Positions 53,078-61,573 are shown, counted from the stretch's first letter. The stretch: 64,000 nucleotides of DNA from Candidatus Accumulibacter similis (GCA_013347225.1 CP054595.1:2972415-3036414); one strand, 5' to 3'. Made by a program: numbers and translations. Notes: a model not told the origin generated them from the sequence alone.

Positions 53078-53239
53078 CTACGATCCCGACTTCAACCATT
53101 TCCTCAACGCGGCCTGACGTCGGGCTCTCGCCAGAGGCTCGTCGCGCCAAAAGACCTCCCCCACTGATGGCTTCGTCAATCGCCCCCCAATCGATGCCTC
53201 GACCCATGCGAACCAACCGCCAGCGTCGTCGTTCATCAT
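53078..53239 (-). CDS. Possible 53-aa small protein upstream of the hydrolase
   Basis: MMNDDAGGWFAWVEASIGGR, then LTKPSVGEVFWRDEPLARAR and RQAALRKWLKSGS. It has the composition of a folded small protein with a basic C-terminal helix, and GAAGG precedes the ATG. It ends 23 bp before the hydrolase start, as an operon partner would. I know no family; it may be chance. Confidence 0.4.
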   Translation of the reverse strand: MMNDDAGGWFAWVEASIGGRLTKPSVGEVFWRDEPLARARRQAALRKWLKSGS

Positions 53240-54176
53240 GGGCGCCTTCGGGAAATTGGCAGCTTCCACCCCCTGTGGCGGATCCGACCTGATACCCGAC
53301 GGATTGACCCGCAGCGCGCGGCCTTTGCGTTGAAGTCCGCGTCGAATGTGGCGCCAATGCAAAATTGTTGCACCCTGCATTCTACAGAGCTCTCCGCCCC
53401 ATCGGATGTAGCGGCCGTTCCCCTTGTCCGGATAGGCATTTCCTGAGGTATCCCTGCATTTGCCGGAATTGCACGACTGGATCCGGGAGGGTTGCAGTCC
53501 GGGGCTCTCAAGGGGACCGGAACACTGCTCGACATGCTCCGGTTGGACATCACCGCCATGGCATTTCGCAATTTGACGCGCGCTTGCCTTTTCCAAGGAC
53601 AACAAGGACGCCGGCAACCCCGACAAGGTGTGCGCCTGGAACAGCACCAGGCACTTCGGTGCTGGCTCGCTGGCCGCAAGGCACAGGGTTTCGCGCATAC
53701 CCGCCAGTCGCACGGCGAAGCGCTCCAGGACCCGGCGGGCACGCCCTCACGGCAACGTGCATGCCGCTGGCTGCAACACGCGCGCATCTGGCTACGGTCC
53801 GTACGCCCCTGGCTCGAACTCGCACACCCTTGGCTCCAACTCGCACGCACCGCTACCGGGCTCGCACCGTGCCGGCAACGTCGTGCGCGCGGCAGCCATC
53901 CGGAGCGCTGCCGCGCTACCGGAAACCGGCAAAATGGTTTATATTGCGCCGCAACAGACGCGCCCGTCGCAGCACCGGCGGCTTGCCACCAGGCTTGCAG
54001 CCGCCCGCCGGCCGGCGTTGCGTCTCACCCCGGCCATCGCTACCATGCGCGCGCCTGCGGCCTCCTGACCCCGCCCCGTCGTCAGCCGGGCGGCGCCGGA
54101 GCCGCCCGGCAGCCACGGCAAGGCCGTGACCGGACCCGAGAACACCCGCCAGCGCGGCAGACACCAGGAACCATCC
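53240..54176. other. Gene-free region with a 21-bp tandem array
   Basis: No gene is supported on either strand. Holds the 21-bp tandem array (53769-53852) and otherwise mixed-composition sequence. The DUF2760 gene begins at its end. Confidence 0.55.
53769..53852. repeat. Four-unit 21-bp degenerate tandem array
   Basis: Units start with ggct: GGCTGCAACACGCGCGCATC(T), GGCTACGGTCCGTACGCCCC(T), GGCTCGAACTCGCACACCCT(T), GGCTCCAACTCGCACGCACC(G). Copies three and four are nearly identical. It would read as a seven-residue repeat in any frame, but no gene spans it. Confidence 0.65.
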
Positions 54177-54749
54177 ATGAAAGCAGCCAACCCATCCCTG
54201 TTGAGCAGAATCTCGATTGCCTTCGGCACCTTCTTCGCCATCCTTGCCGACGGCGACCTCGCGGCACGCATCCAGGCCTTGCGCAACGGCGACGAGCGCC
54301 GCGAACCTGCAGCGCCGACGGCCCCGCCTGCCCCTGCGACCGGGCCGACGCCGCCGCCGCTGCTCGCGGCGGCGCCCGACGGTGCGCTGCAACTCCTCGG
54401 ACTGCTGCAGCGCGAAGCGCGCTTCATCGACTTCATCCAGGAGGATGTCGCCGCCTACGGTGACGCCGACATCGGCGCCGCCGCACGCGTCGTCCATGAA
54501 GGCTGCCGCAAGGTACTGCGCGAGAATTTCAGCATCGAGCCGGTGCGCGACGAGCCCGAAGGCAGCCGTCTGACGCTGCCGGCGGGATTCGACGCCGCGG
54601 CGATCCGCGTCACCGGCAACGTCGTCGGTGAACCGCCGTTCACCGGCAGCCTGACGCATCGGGGCTGGCGGGTGCGGGAAACCCGCCTGCCGCGCCTGGC
54701 GAGCGGCCACGACCTGCACATCGTTGCTGCGGCGGAGGTGGAACTGTGA
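54177..54749 (+). CDS. DUF2760-domain protein
   Basis: 190 aa. A hydrophobic N-terminus (SRISIAFGTFFAILADGDLA) is followed by a proline/alanine linker. The conserved DUF2760 domain shows ALQLLGLLQREARFIDFIQE, DVAAYGDADIGAAARVVHEG, CRKVL and GSLTHRGWRV. It is found next to Hsp70-like proteins and may be a partner. The stop overlaps the next gene by GTGA. Confidence 0.85.
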   Translation: MKAANPSLLSRISIAFGTFFAILADGDLAARIQALRNGDERREPAAPTAPPAPATGPTPPPLLAAAPDGALQLLGLLQREARFIDFIQEDVAAYGDADIGAAARVVHEGCRKVLRENFSIEPVRDEPEGSRLTLPAGFDAAAIRVTGNVVGEPPFTGSLTHRGWRVRETRLPRLASGHDLHIVAAAEVEL

Positions 54750-56593
54750 ACGAACCCGCCTTCTCGATCGGCATCGACCTCGGCACCACCCACTGCGCCC
54801 TGTCCTATGTGGACCTCGCAGGCTGTGACGGCGAGCAGGTCAGCCAGCACGTGCTGCCGATCCCGCAACTCACCGCGCCCGGCTCGGTGGAGTCACTCGG
54901 ACTGCTGCCCTCCTTCATCTACCTGCCGCACGCGAGCGAACTCGCCAGCGGTGATCTCAGCCTGCCGTGGACGACCGAACAGGACTACGCCGTCGGCGAG
55001 ATGGCGCGCAGCCGCGGCGCGGCGACGCCGATCCGCCTCGTTGCCAGCGCCAAGAGCTGGTTGTGCCACGCCGGCGTCGACCGCCGCGCCGCCATCCTGC
55101 CGCACGATGCGCCACCCGAGGTCGCCCGGCTGTCGCCGCTCGAAGCCTCTCTGCGCTATCTCTCGCACCTGCGCGCCGCGTGGGACACGGCACAGCCGCA
55201 AGCGCCCTTCGTCGAGCAGGAGATCGTCGTCACCATCCCTGCCTCGTTCGATCCCGCAGCCCGCGAGCTGACTGCCGAAGCGGCCCGCGCCGCCGGCTGC
55301 GAGCGGATGATCCTGCTCGAGGAACCGCAGGCGGCGCTCTACAGCTGGATCGAGAAGAGCGGCGGCAACTGGCGCAAGCAGGTGCAGCCCGGCGACATCA
55401 TCCTCGTCGTCGATGTCGGCGGCGGCACCAGCGACTTCTCGCTGATCGCCGTCCTCGAGCGTGCGGGCAACCTCGAGCTGCACCGGGTTGCGGTCGGCGA
55501 ACACATCCTGCTCGGCGGCGACAACATGGACCTGGCGCTCGCCTACGCCGTTGCCGGCAAGCTGGCGGCACAGGGCAGCAAGCTCGACGCCTGGCAGTTG
55601 CGCGCCCTGACGCACGCCTGCCGCGCAGCCAAGGAAGCGCTGCTCGGCGATCCCGAACTGGCGTCGGTGCCGCTGGTCATCGCCAGCCGTGGCGCACGGC
55701 TGATCGGCGGTTCGCTGCGCAGCGAGCTGACGCGGGACGAGCTGACGGCCACCCTGATCGACGGCTTCTTCCCGCCGGCGGCGATCGGCGACCGGCCGCA
55801 GGGTCGCGGCCGTGGCGGCCTGACGCAGCTTGGCCTGCCGTACGCGCAGGATGCCGCCGTCACCCGCCACCTCGCCGCCTTCCTCGCCCGGCAGGTGGCG
55901 GCAACCGCCGAACTCGAGGGCTTCAGCAGCCGCTTGCCGGCCGATGCCAGCTTCCTGCATCCGACCGCCGTCCTCTTCAACGGCGGCGTCTTCAAGTCGG
56001 CGCTGCTCGCCGAACGCACCCTGGCGACCATCAACTCCTGGCTCGCCGCCGAGGGCGCAGCAGCGGCACGCCTGCTTGCCGGCGCGGACCTCGACCTTGC
56101 CGTCGCCCGCGGCGCCGCCTACTACGGCTACGTCCGGCGCGGCCAGGGAGTCCGCATCCGCGGCGGCACGGCACGCGCCTACTATGTCGCCGTCGAATCG
56201 GTGATGCCCGCCGTTCCCGGCATGGAACCGCCGGTGCAGGCACTCTGCCTGGCGCCATTCGGCATGGAGGAAGGGAGCGAGGCGGCGCTGCCGGCAATGG
56301 AGTTCGGGCTGGTCGTCGGCGAGCAGGTGCGCTTCCGCTTCTTCGGCTCGTCGGTGCGCCGTCAGGACCAGGTCGGAACGCTGCTCGAGGAATGGGAGCC
56401 CGACGAAATGCAGGAACTCGACGAAATCCAGACGACACTGCCAGCCGACGGCCGCGTCGCCGGCGAAGTCGTGCGCGTCCGCCTGCACGCGCGCGTCACC
56501 GAAGCGGGCACCCTCGAACTCGAGGCGCTGCCGCACGACGGGGCGCAGCGCTGGAAGGTCGAGTTCGACGTGCGCGCCGGCGCCGGCGACTGA
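54746..56593 (+). CDS. Hsp70-family chaperone-like ATPase
   Basis: 615 aa from GTG. The ATPase domain has IGIDLGTTHCALSYVDLAGC (phosphate 1), VVTIPASFDPAARELTAEAA, VDVGGGTSDFSLIAV (phosphate 2) and a late adenosine-type motif VLFNGGVFKSALLAER. Beyond residue 480 it diverges from DnaK (VRFRFFGSSVRRQDQVGTLL), so it is not the housekeeping DnaK but a member of the family found with DUF2760. No substrate is known. In other genomes I recall a second Hsp70-like gene following; here the next element is a hairpin and a group II intron. Confidence 0.9.
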   Translation: MNEPAFSIGIDLGTTHCALSYVDLAGCDGEQVSQHVLPIPQLTAPGSVESLGLLPSFIYLPHASELASGDLSLPWTTEQDYAVGEMARSRGAATPIRLVASAKSWLCHAGVDRRAAILPHDAPPEVARLSPLEASLRYLSHLRAAWDTAQPQAPFVEQEIVVTIPASFDPAARELTAEAARAAGCERMILLEEPQAALYSWIEKSGGNWRKQVQPGDIILVVDVGGGTSDFSLIAVLERAGNLELHRVAVGEHILLGGDNMDLALAYAVAGKLAAQGSKLDAWQLRALTHACRAAKEALLGDPELASVPLVIASRGARLIGGSLRSELTRDELTATLIDGFFPPAAIGDRPQGRGRGGLTQLGLPYAQDAAVTRHLAAFLARQVAATAELEGFSSRLPADASFLHPTAVLFNGGVFKSALLAERTLATINSWLAAEGAAAARLLAGADLDLAVARGAAYYGYVRRGQGVRIRGGTARAYYVAVESVMPAVPGMEPPVQALCLAPFGMEEGSEAALPAMEFGLVVGEQVRFRFFGSSVRRQDQVGTLLEEWEPDEMQELDEIQTTLPADGRVAGEVVRVRLHARVTEAGTLELEALPHDGAQRWKVEFDVRAGAGD

Positions 56594-56605
56594 GTTCCGC
56601 TGCCG

Positions 56606-56651
56606 CCCCTTCGCCCTGACGCTGCGCCATGGCAGCGTCAGGGCGAAGGGG
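56606..56651 (+). terminator. Perfect 20-bp hairpin after the Hsp70-like gene
   Basis: CCCCTTCGCCCTGACGCTGC pairs with its exact complement at 56632-56651 across a 6-nt loop. It starts 13 bp after the stop. No T-run follows, so it may act as a transcription barrier or a bidirectional terminator; the intron's 3' end is 23 bp further on. Confidence 0.7.
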
Positions 56652-56674
56652 CCGGCGCGCACCACACGACTGTA

Positions 56675-58513
56675 ATCGGGATAGGGGCGGTCGGTTTTCC
56701 TGACCGACCCCTCCCACACCACCCGGCATGCGGGTCCGCACCGGGCGGTTCGAGTAGTTGAGGTCATGAGAGTCGGGGTACGCCGAGTCGGTCGAAGTAG
56801 GCGATGGGCATGAGCCTGTTCAACTCAAGCCGGCTGTTGTGCCACCAGCGAGTGGCATTGCCCGCCACCCTCGCCGCTTGGTCTGAACTGGCACCCAATA
56901 CCCGCAATTCCCGATAGATCGTCGTTCCCCGTCGCCAATGCTTGAGCTGCAAAGCACGCAGGCGGTGTCGCAGCCATTCGTCCAGGCCACGAAAGACCCC
57001 GGGCGTCTGCGCCAATTGGAAATACGCTTTCCAACCGGGCAGGTAACGCCGCAGTTCTTGCGCGACTTCGTCGAGGCTGCGTCCGCACGTCCGGCGAGTG
57101 ATTTGCCGGATGCGCTGCTTGAAGGTGTCGATGGCCTTGGCTGCCACTGACCGCTTGACCTCACCCCCTGCGGCACGCCACAGAGCATATCCGAGGAACT
57201 TGCGGCCCGTCGCGCGAGCAACGGCAGTCTTGGCTTCATTCACCTTCAGGTGAAGTCGGTCATAGAGTTTTCGCAGCCCGTCCAGCACTCGCTCGCCCGC
57301 TTTCCGACTGCGCACATAGACATTGCAGTCGTCAGCATAGCGCACGAACCGATGGCCACGTCGCACCAGTTCCCGATCCACTTCGTCCAGCAACACGTTG
57401 GCCAGAAGCGGCGATAGCGGTCCGCCTTGCGGGGTGCCCTCGTATCGCTCCATGACCACGCCGCCGTCCATGATGCCCGCCGCAAGGTAGCGCCGAATCA
57501 GCCGAAGAACAGCTTTGTCGTCGATCCGCTTGGCGAGCCGATCCATGAGTACGTCGTGACTGACCCGATCAAAGAACTTCTCCAAATCAACATCTACCAC
57601 CACCTTCCAGCCTGCTTGCACATGGCTCTGCGCTTGCCGCACCGCATCATGCGCACGTCGGCCCGGTCGAAAGCCGTAGCTGTGATCGGAAAACGTCGGA
57701 TCGATCACTGGTTGCAGAACTTGCAGCAGGGCTTGCTGGATCAGCCGGTCGATCACGGTGGGTATCCCCAGTTCCCGCACCCCGCCTCCGGATTTGGGTA
57801 TCTGCACCCGGCGTACCGGCCGCGGCCGGTAGCGTCCCGTTTGCAGGTCTTCCCTGATCCGGAGCCAGTGCGTCTTGAGGTACTCCGAGGTGGCTTCGAT
57901 CGTCAGTCCATCTACCCCAGCACTGCCGCGATTGGCCCTGACGCGCTTCCACGCCAGAACCATATTCCCTCTCGCGAGCGCCTGCGTCAGCAGGTCGCTT
58001 CGCCCCAAGCCTTCGCTTCCCTGTCCCGCCAGCCGTGCTTCATCGCGTCCGATTCCCGGCAAGGCTTCACCCAGCCCTCTTTCGGTTCGCCCCGGTTGCC
58101 CAGGCTGCTGATGCACTGCACGTCCAAGAGACATGGTTGTCGGCTCTCCTTCTCGTTCGGCCCTTCACTCCACGCAGGCAGCTACTATGGCCTCTGCTGA
58201 CTCCTCGCTCCGCGTTTCCGCGTCGACCTTTCAGCCATGAGGCGAGGTCTCCCCAGGTAAGAACACGATCCTTCCCCGCACAGCCGCCAGATTTACGCCG
58301 CCTGAGCCTTGGCCACAAGAGCTTCGCGGAACGTTGCCCGCTCGCCCTGCTCGGCTACGCCTCATATCTGGTTCTTGTCCATCGGCTCGCGGTTTCGCTC
58401 CACGCTTCCTCCCCACACTCGGTCGCCCTCATGCAGTTGCGCTTCGCTTCGTTTGCTGTGGCCAACTTACGGGAGGACTTCCACCTCCAAGATCGCGCCC
58501 ATGCTGGGCGCAC
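56675..58513 (-). mobile_element. Group II intron (class C-like) with reverse transcriptase
   Basis: The 5' end on the minus strand is GTGCGCCCAGCATGGGCGCG (58513 down), matching the GUGYGCCCGGCAUGGG start of bacterial group II introns. The 3' part has domain V at about 56751-56716 (GAACCGCCCGGTGCGGACCC then GCATGCCGGGTGGTGT), a domain VI hairpin (GGTCGGT/ACCGACC) and the end CCTATCCCGAT near 56675; the last base is approximate. The intron starts 5 bp after a terminator hairpin (58519-58548), the insertion preference known for class C introns. Length about 1.84 kb. Confidence 0.9.
56764..58134 (-). CDS. ltrA: Group II intron reverse transcriptase/maturase
   Basis: 456 aa. The reverse transcriptase blocks are YRPRPVRRVQIPKSGGGVRE, LGIPTVIDRLIQQALLQVLQ, DHSYGFRPGRRAHDAVR, DVDLEKFFDRVSHDVLMDRL, GTPQGGPLSPLLANVLLDEV and the active site FVRYADDCNVYV (YADD at 266-269). 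The maturase X domain follows (LPGWKAYFQLAQTPGVFRGL, LDEWLRHRLRALQLKHWRRG). There is no HNH endonuclease, as usual for class C. The open frame is intact, so the intron could be active. It lies in domain IV. Confidence 0.95.
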   Translation of the reverse strand: MSLGRAVHQQPGQPGRTERGLGEALPGIGRDEARLAGQGSEGLGRSDLLTQALARGNMVLAWKRVRANRGSAGVDGLTIEATSEYLKTHWLRIREDLQTGRYRPRPVRRVQIPKSGGGVRELGIPTVIDRLIQQALLQVLQPVIDPTFSDHSYGFRPGRRAHDAVRQAQSHVQAGWKVVVDVDLEKFFDRVSHDVLMDRLAKRIDDKAVLRLIRRYLAAGIMDGGVVMERYEGTPQGGPLSPLLANVLLDEVDRELVRRGHRFVRYADDCNVYVRSRKAGERVLDGLRKLYDRLHLKVNEAKTAVARATGRKFLGYALWRAAGGEVKRSVAAKAIDTFKQRIRQITRRTCGRSLDEVAQELRRYLPGWKAYFQLAQTPGVFRGLDEWLRHRLRALQLKHWRRGTTIYRELRVLGASSDQAARVAGNATRWWHNSRLELNRLMPIAYFDRLGVPRLS

Positions 58514-58518
58514 AACGC

Positions 58519-58548
58519 AGAGGGCGGGCCGCAAGCGACCCGCCCTCT
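58519..58548 (-). terminator. Terminator hairpin of the PEP-CTERM gene, intron insertion site
   Basis: AGAGGGCGGG/CCCGCCCTCT, a perfect 10-bp stem with a 10-nt loop, 35 bp after the stop at 58583. The group II intron begins 5 bp past it. Confidence 0.85.
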
Positions 58549-58582
58549 TCCTGCGCGCTTCCTGCGTTTGGCGAAGACTACC

Positions 58583-59143
58583 CTACCGACGACGCGTGCT
58601 GGCGAGGCCGGCCAGCGTCAGGCCCAGCAGCAGCAGCGTGCCGGGTTCGGGAGCTTCGTTCGACACGGTCGTTGTCGTGCCGAGCCGCAGCGAGATCGAG
58701 CCGTCGCCGCCGGGAACCTGATTCTTGACGACCAGCGCGAGCGAGCTGAACTCGCCGGCGATCGGCGCGAAGGCGAGCGCGATATTGGTCAGACCCGTGC
58801 CGTCGGTCGACGACCAGCTCCAGTCACCGACATCGACGTTATTCACCAGTACGTCCCAGTCCACAGACCGCCCCGGCGCCAGGTTGTTGGAGGCCACGTC
58901 GAGATCCATCGACAGCGAACTGGGGTTGAACAATCCCGTGCCGAAGTACGCCTGCGAGACGAGGTCACCCCGGGAAACCGACCAGAAGTAGCCGATCTGC
59001 GTCGGGTTGATAAAGCCAACCGACCCCACGACAGTGGCCGAACTCGTCGGAAACTGGACGCTCACGCTCGCCGCGTGCGCCGCGCCGGCAGCGGCAACGC
59101 TCAGGGCAACGGCTGCCGCCATGTTGCGCAGACAATGTTTCAT
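58583..59143 (-). CDS. PEP-CTERM sorting-signal protein (paralog of 46-603)
   Basis: 186 aa. The signal peptide is KHCLRNMAAAVALSVAAAGA. The body shares most residues with the protein at 46-603. The C-terminal signal is APEPGTLLLLGLTLAGLAST with the basic end RRR. AGGAGGT precedes the ATG at 59143. It carries the full regulatory set (sigma-54 59240-59255 and UAS 59320-59338). The group II intron sits directly after its terminator, so the gene itself is unharmed. Confidence 0.93.
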   Translation of the reverse strand: MKHCLRNMAAAVALSVAAAGAAHAASVSVQFPTSSATVVGSVGFINPTQIGYFWSVSRGDLVSQAYFGTGLFNPSSLSMDLDVASNNLAPGRSVDWDVLVNNVDVGDWSWSSTDGTGLTNIALAFAPIAGEFSSLALVVKNQVPGGDGSISLRLGTTTTVSNEAPEPGTLLLLGLTLAGLASTRRR

Positions 59144-59239
59144 TTTCCCTACCTCCTGATGAATGAAAAAGGCGAGCGTCCGCCACAGCAACTCCGGGGC
59201 AATCCTTCCTTGTCGCTTGCCCGCTCGTGCCGTCGTCAA

Positions 59240-59255
59240 AGCAAGAACTGTGCCA
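59240..59255 (-). promoter_or_regulatory. Sigma-54 promoter of the second PEP-CTERM paralog
   Basis: The minus strand reads TGGCACAGTTCTTGCT, a full match to TGGCAC-N5-TTGCW, about 97 bp before the start. Confidence 0.9.
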
Positions 59256-59319
59256 CATGCGAATAAAGCTTTTCAATTCAGCAGTCGGGCGCTGTCCAAT
59301 CGGCTGCCGCTGATGGCAA

Positions 59320-59338
59320 CTGTAAATTCTGCCGACAG
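59320..59338. promoter_or_regulatory. 19-bp UAS, copy 3
   Basis: CTGTAAATTCTGCCGACAG on the plus strand, 64 bp upstream of the sigma-54 site. Same consensus as 765-783 and 46801-46819. Confidence 0.75.
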
Positions 59339-59452
59339 GTCGCAGCGTGCCCTTCGCTGACCACCGCCCTTGGTTCAATGGCCAGGCGCCGGCACCACAG
59401 CCGCAGCCGACCGCCGATGCCGGCTGCGTTGACGGTCGGCACGGTCCGCGCC

Positions 59453-59650
59453 ATGCTCGCAGCTGCGCGGACCGTGCACAGCCGGCGCCCGCTGGCGAAG
59501 CGCGTGTCGAGTACTTGCGCGATCCGGCGCATGCGGCGTTGCGCACCAACCGCTCGGCCCTTGCGCGTTGTACGCTCAACGCGTCAAACTTCCGACGAGT
59601 CGTGTCGTCGGCGAATGGCTGGCGAGCCGTGCCGTCGCGCCGACGCCACG
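59453..59650 (+). pseudogene. Broken copy of the exported protein at 62115-62705
   Basis: VEYLRDPAHAALRTNRSALA then RCTLNASNFRRVV corresponds to VEQLRDPARAALRVDRSALT and RCTLGEADYRRVVG of the intact gene. A 5-bp insertion (TCGTG repeated) then shifts the frame, and the continuation GEWLASR is read in another frame. Homology fades after about 59650. It begins near an ATG at 59453. Not functional. Confidence 0.75.
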
Positions 59651-59808
59651 CGGGGCTTCCGCCCCTCCGCGGCTGAAGCGGCGGTTCATGCCGAGACACC
59701 TGGCTGTGCAACAGCCGGGCACCTACCGACTTCGCGCGCACCGCGCCTCGTCCGCAGCGCGGTTGTGACTCAGCCAAGGATCTCGTCTCCGTTACCAGAG
59801 AACTGAGC

Positions 59809-60654
59809 ATGTCGATGACTCTGAAAGAAACGCCGGGATGCCTCACCGTACCCGAGTTGAAGGATCTGGTGGGCTACCTGCGGGGCGGCGCAAGCAGCGC
59901 ACGCAAGGACGACCGGATCGAGCGAATCCTCGTCGCCATGCTCGGATCTGACCTGGAGACAGCCTGGACGCTGCTCGACGAGACGCAGCAGGCTGCCGTC
60001 GCCGAAGCGGCGCACCACCCGCTCGGCGAGTATTCCGATTGGAGGTTTCGCGCCAAGTATCAGCGCGCACCGGCCTTTCAGGTCGCCGCGGCGAAATCGT
60101 ACAGCTATTCGGCAGGCAAGAGGACTGCCTGGTGCCTGTTCATCCAGTACGCGCCGGATGAGGGGCGCCACGTGCCGACCGACCTGCGGCCCCACCTGCA
60201 GGCGTTCGTGCCGCCCCCTGCACCGCCAGCTCAAGGCTCTCGGCATGCCGCCGGCACAAGTGCTGCGCGGGCTTTGGCAGAAGTGGCTGAAGACGACCCT
60301 GTTCGACGAATTCAGCCGTGTTGACGAGGCGAGAATTCGCTGGCCGCTATCGAAAGAGGCCACGACATCGCCGAACTGAAGGGCTTTCTCGAAAGCACCG
60401 GTGGCTCGCCGCTGCCCGAGCCGATCGAATCGTTCATCGCGCTCTGCGAGCACAACGGCAAGGCGCTGAAGACGCTGTGCAGCGCCCTGCTGATCGAGCG
60501 CCGCGACGCGGAAACCGCGGCGCAGATTGCCGCCCGGCCGGAAACGTCCTCGCTGTGTCTGCGCGCCGGACCCAGGACGCTGGTGGTTCGCACCAACCAG
60601 CTCGCCAAGTTCCGCGAAAGGGTCCGCTCGATCGGCTTCGGCATGGTCTCCTGA
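59809..60654 (+). pseudogene. Decayed helicase-associated (XPB/Ssl2-type) gene
   Basis: The first 140 codons (MSMTLKETPGCLTVPELKDL then VGYLRGGASSARKDDRIERI) read cleanly. A frame change near 60210 gives LHRQLKALGMPPAQVLRGLW and QKWLKTTLFDEFSRVDE. The original frame then resumes at about 60330 with AIERGHDIAELKGFLESTGG, SPLPEPIESFIALCEHNGKA and ending LRAGPRTLVVRTNQLAKFRE, RVRSIGFGMVS. The last block matches the C-terminal domain of large helicase-associated proteins (several hundred residues longer). The middle is therefore deleted and the gene is broken by two frameshifts. Confidence 0.75.
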
Positions 60655-60757
60655 AGCAACGCCTTGCTTGCGCGGTCACCGACCGCGGACGCCGCCTGGC
60701 GACGACGCCAGCGACCGGAGCCAAGCCGGCGTCACACGCCCGCGGCGCGAATGAACG

Positions 60758-61573
60758 CTAGGGCTGCCCGGCGCGCAGCTTCGCGATGCGTTGTGCCACC
60801 AGCAGCGACCACTTGTCGAAGGCATCGCGGGCATAGGTCCACGCCTCGAACGAACTGAGGTAGCCGTTCGCCCAGGTCTGCGCCGCTCCGGCCGCCGACG
60901 AATTGGTGTCGACCGCGTACTTGCGGCCGATTTCGGTATCGCGGCACTCGCCGAGGATCCTGCCCGTGGCGCCATCGCGGAACTGCATCTCCATGCCGGT
61001 CTCGCCCATGTACGGGGTCGACCCGGCCGGCCGGCCGGTGGCGACACCGGAGCCAGCCTCGGCGACGAAGGCGTAGGGAATCAGCGTCCCCGCCAAGCTG
61101 TCGGTGACCTTCGTCGGCACCAGATCGGTGAGTGCGACGCGCAGCACGATGACCCCCGCTCCCGGCTGTTTGGCGATCTGCATCTGCGGCTGCAGCGCCT
61201 TGACCAGGGCGTGGTGGAAGTAGTCGGTGAGCGTCGCCAGGTCCTTCGGATCGAAGGTCTGCTGCCCGCCGTCGCGGGGCCGGAGCGAGACGTCGATCCG
61301 CGACACCAGGATCGCGCCGTAGCGCGAGGCATCGAGACTCGGATCGCGCCAGCACTCGATCCCATGCCCCCAAGCGGTCGGCCGCAAACGCGCGTAGTCC
61401 GAGAGAAAGCCGCTGCGCGTCAGCCGCGCCGTATCCGAGGCGACGACCGTCGTACCTCCGCCCAGCAGGTTGCCGTCGCTGGCGCAACCCGCAAGGAGTG
61501 CGCAACCGGCAAGAGTGATCGCCCCGATGATGCGGCGGCGGCCCGCCGCATGAATAACCTTTGCTCGCTGCAT
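60758..61573 (-). CDS. DUF3313 family lipoprotein
   Basis: 271 aa. The signal with lipobox is AITLAGCALLAGCASDGNLL. The family opening SGFLSDYARLRPTAWGHGIE is followed by ILVSRIDVSLRPRDGGQQTF, LATLTDYFHHALVKALQPQM, VIVLRVALTDLVPTKVTDSL and MEMQFRDGATGRILGECRDT. DUF3313 lipoproteins are anchored in the outer membrane and have no known function. The ATG at 61573 is chosen because the lipoprotein signal starts there; the long upstream frame has no homology. It is isolated from other genes. Confidence 0.88.
   Translation of the reverse strand: MQRAKVIHAAGRRRIIGAITLAGCALLAGCASDGNLLGGGTTVVASDTARLTRSGFLSDYARLRPTAWGHGIECWRDPSLDASRYGAILVSRIDVSLRPRDGGQQTFDPKDLATLTDYFHHALVKALQPQMQIAKQPGAGVIVLRVALTDLVPTKVTDSLAGTLIPYAFVAEAGSGVATGRPAGSTPYMGETGMEMQFRDGATGRILGECRDTEIGRKYAVDTNSSAAGAAQTWANGYLSSFEAWTYARDAFDKWSLLVAQRIAKLRAGQP

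Noticed and set aside
54893-56767. A 624-codon minus-strand frame opposite the Hsp70-like gene
   Set aside because: It is pure antisense of a gene with unmistakable ATPase motifs.
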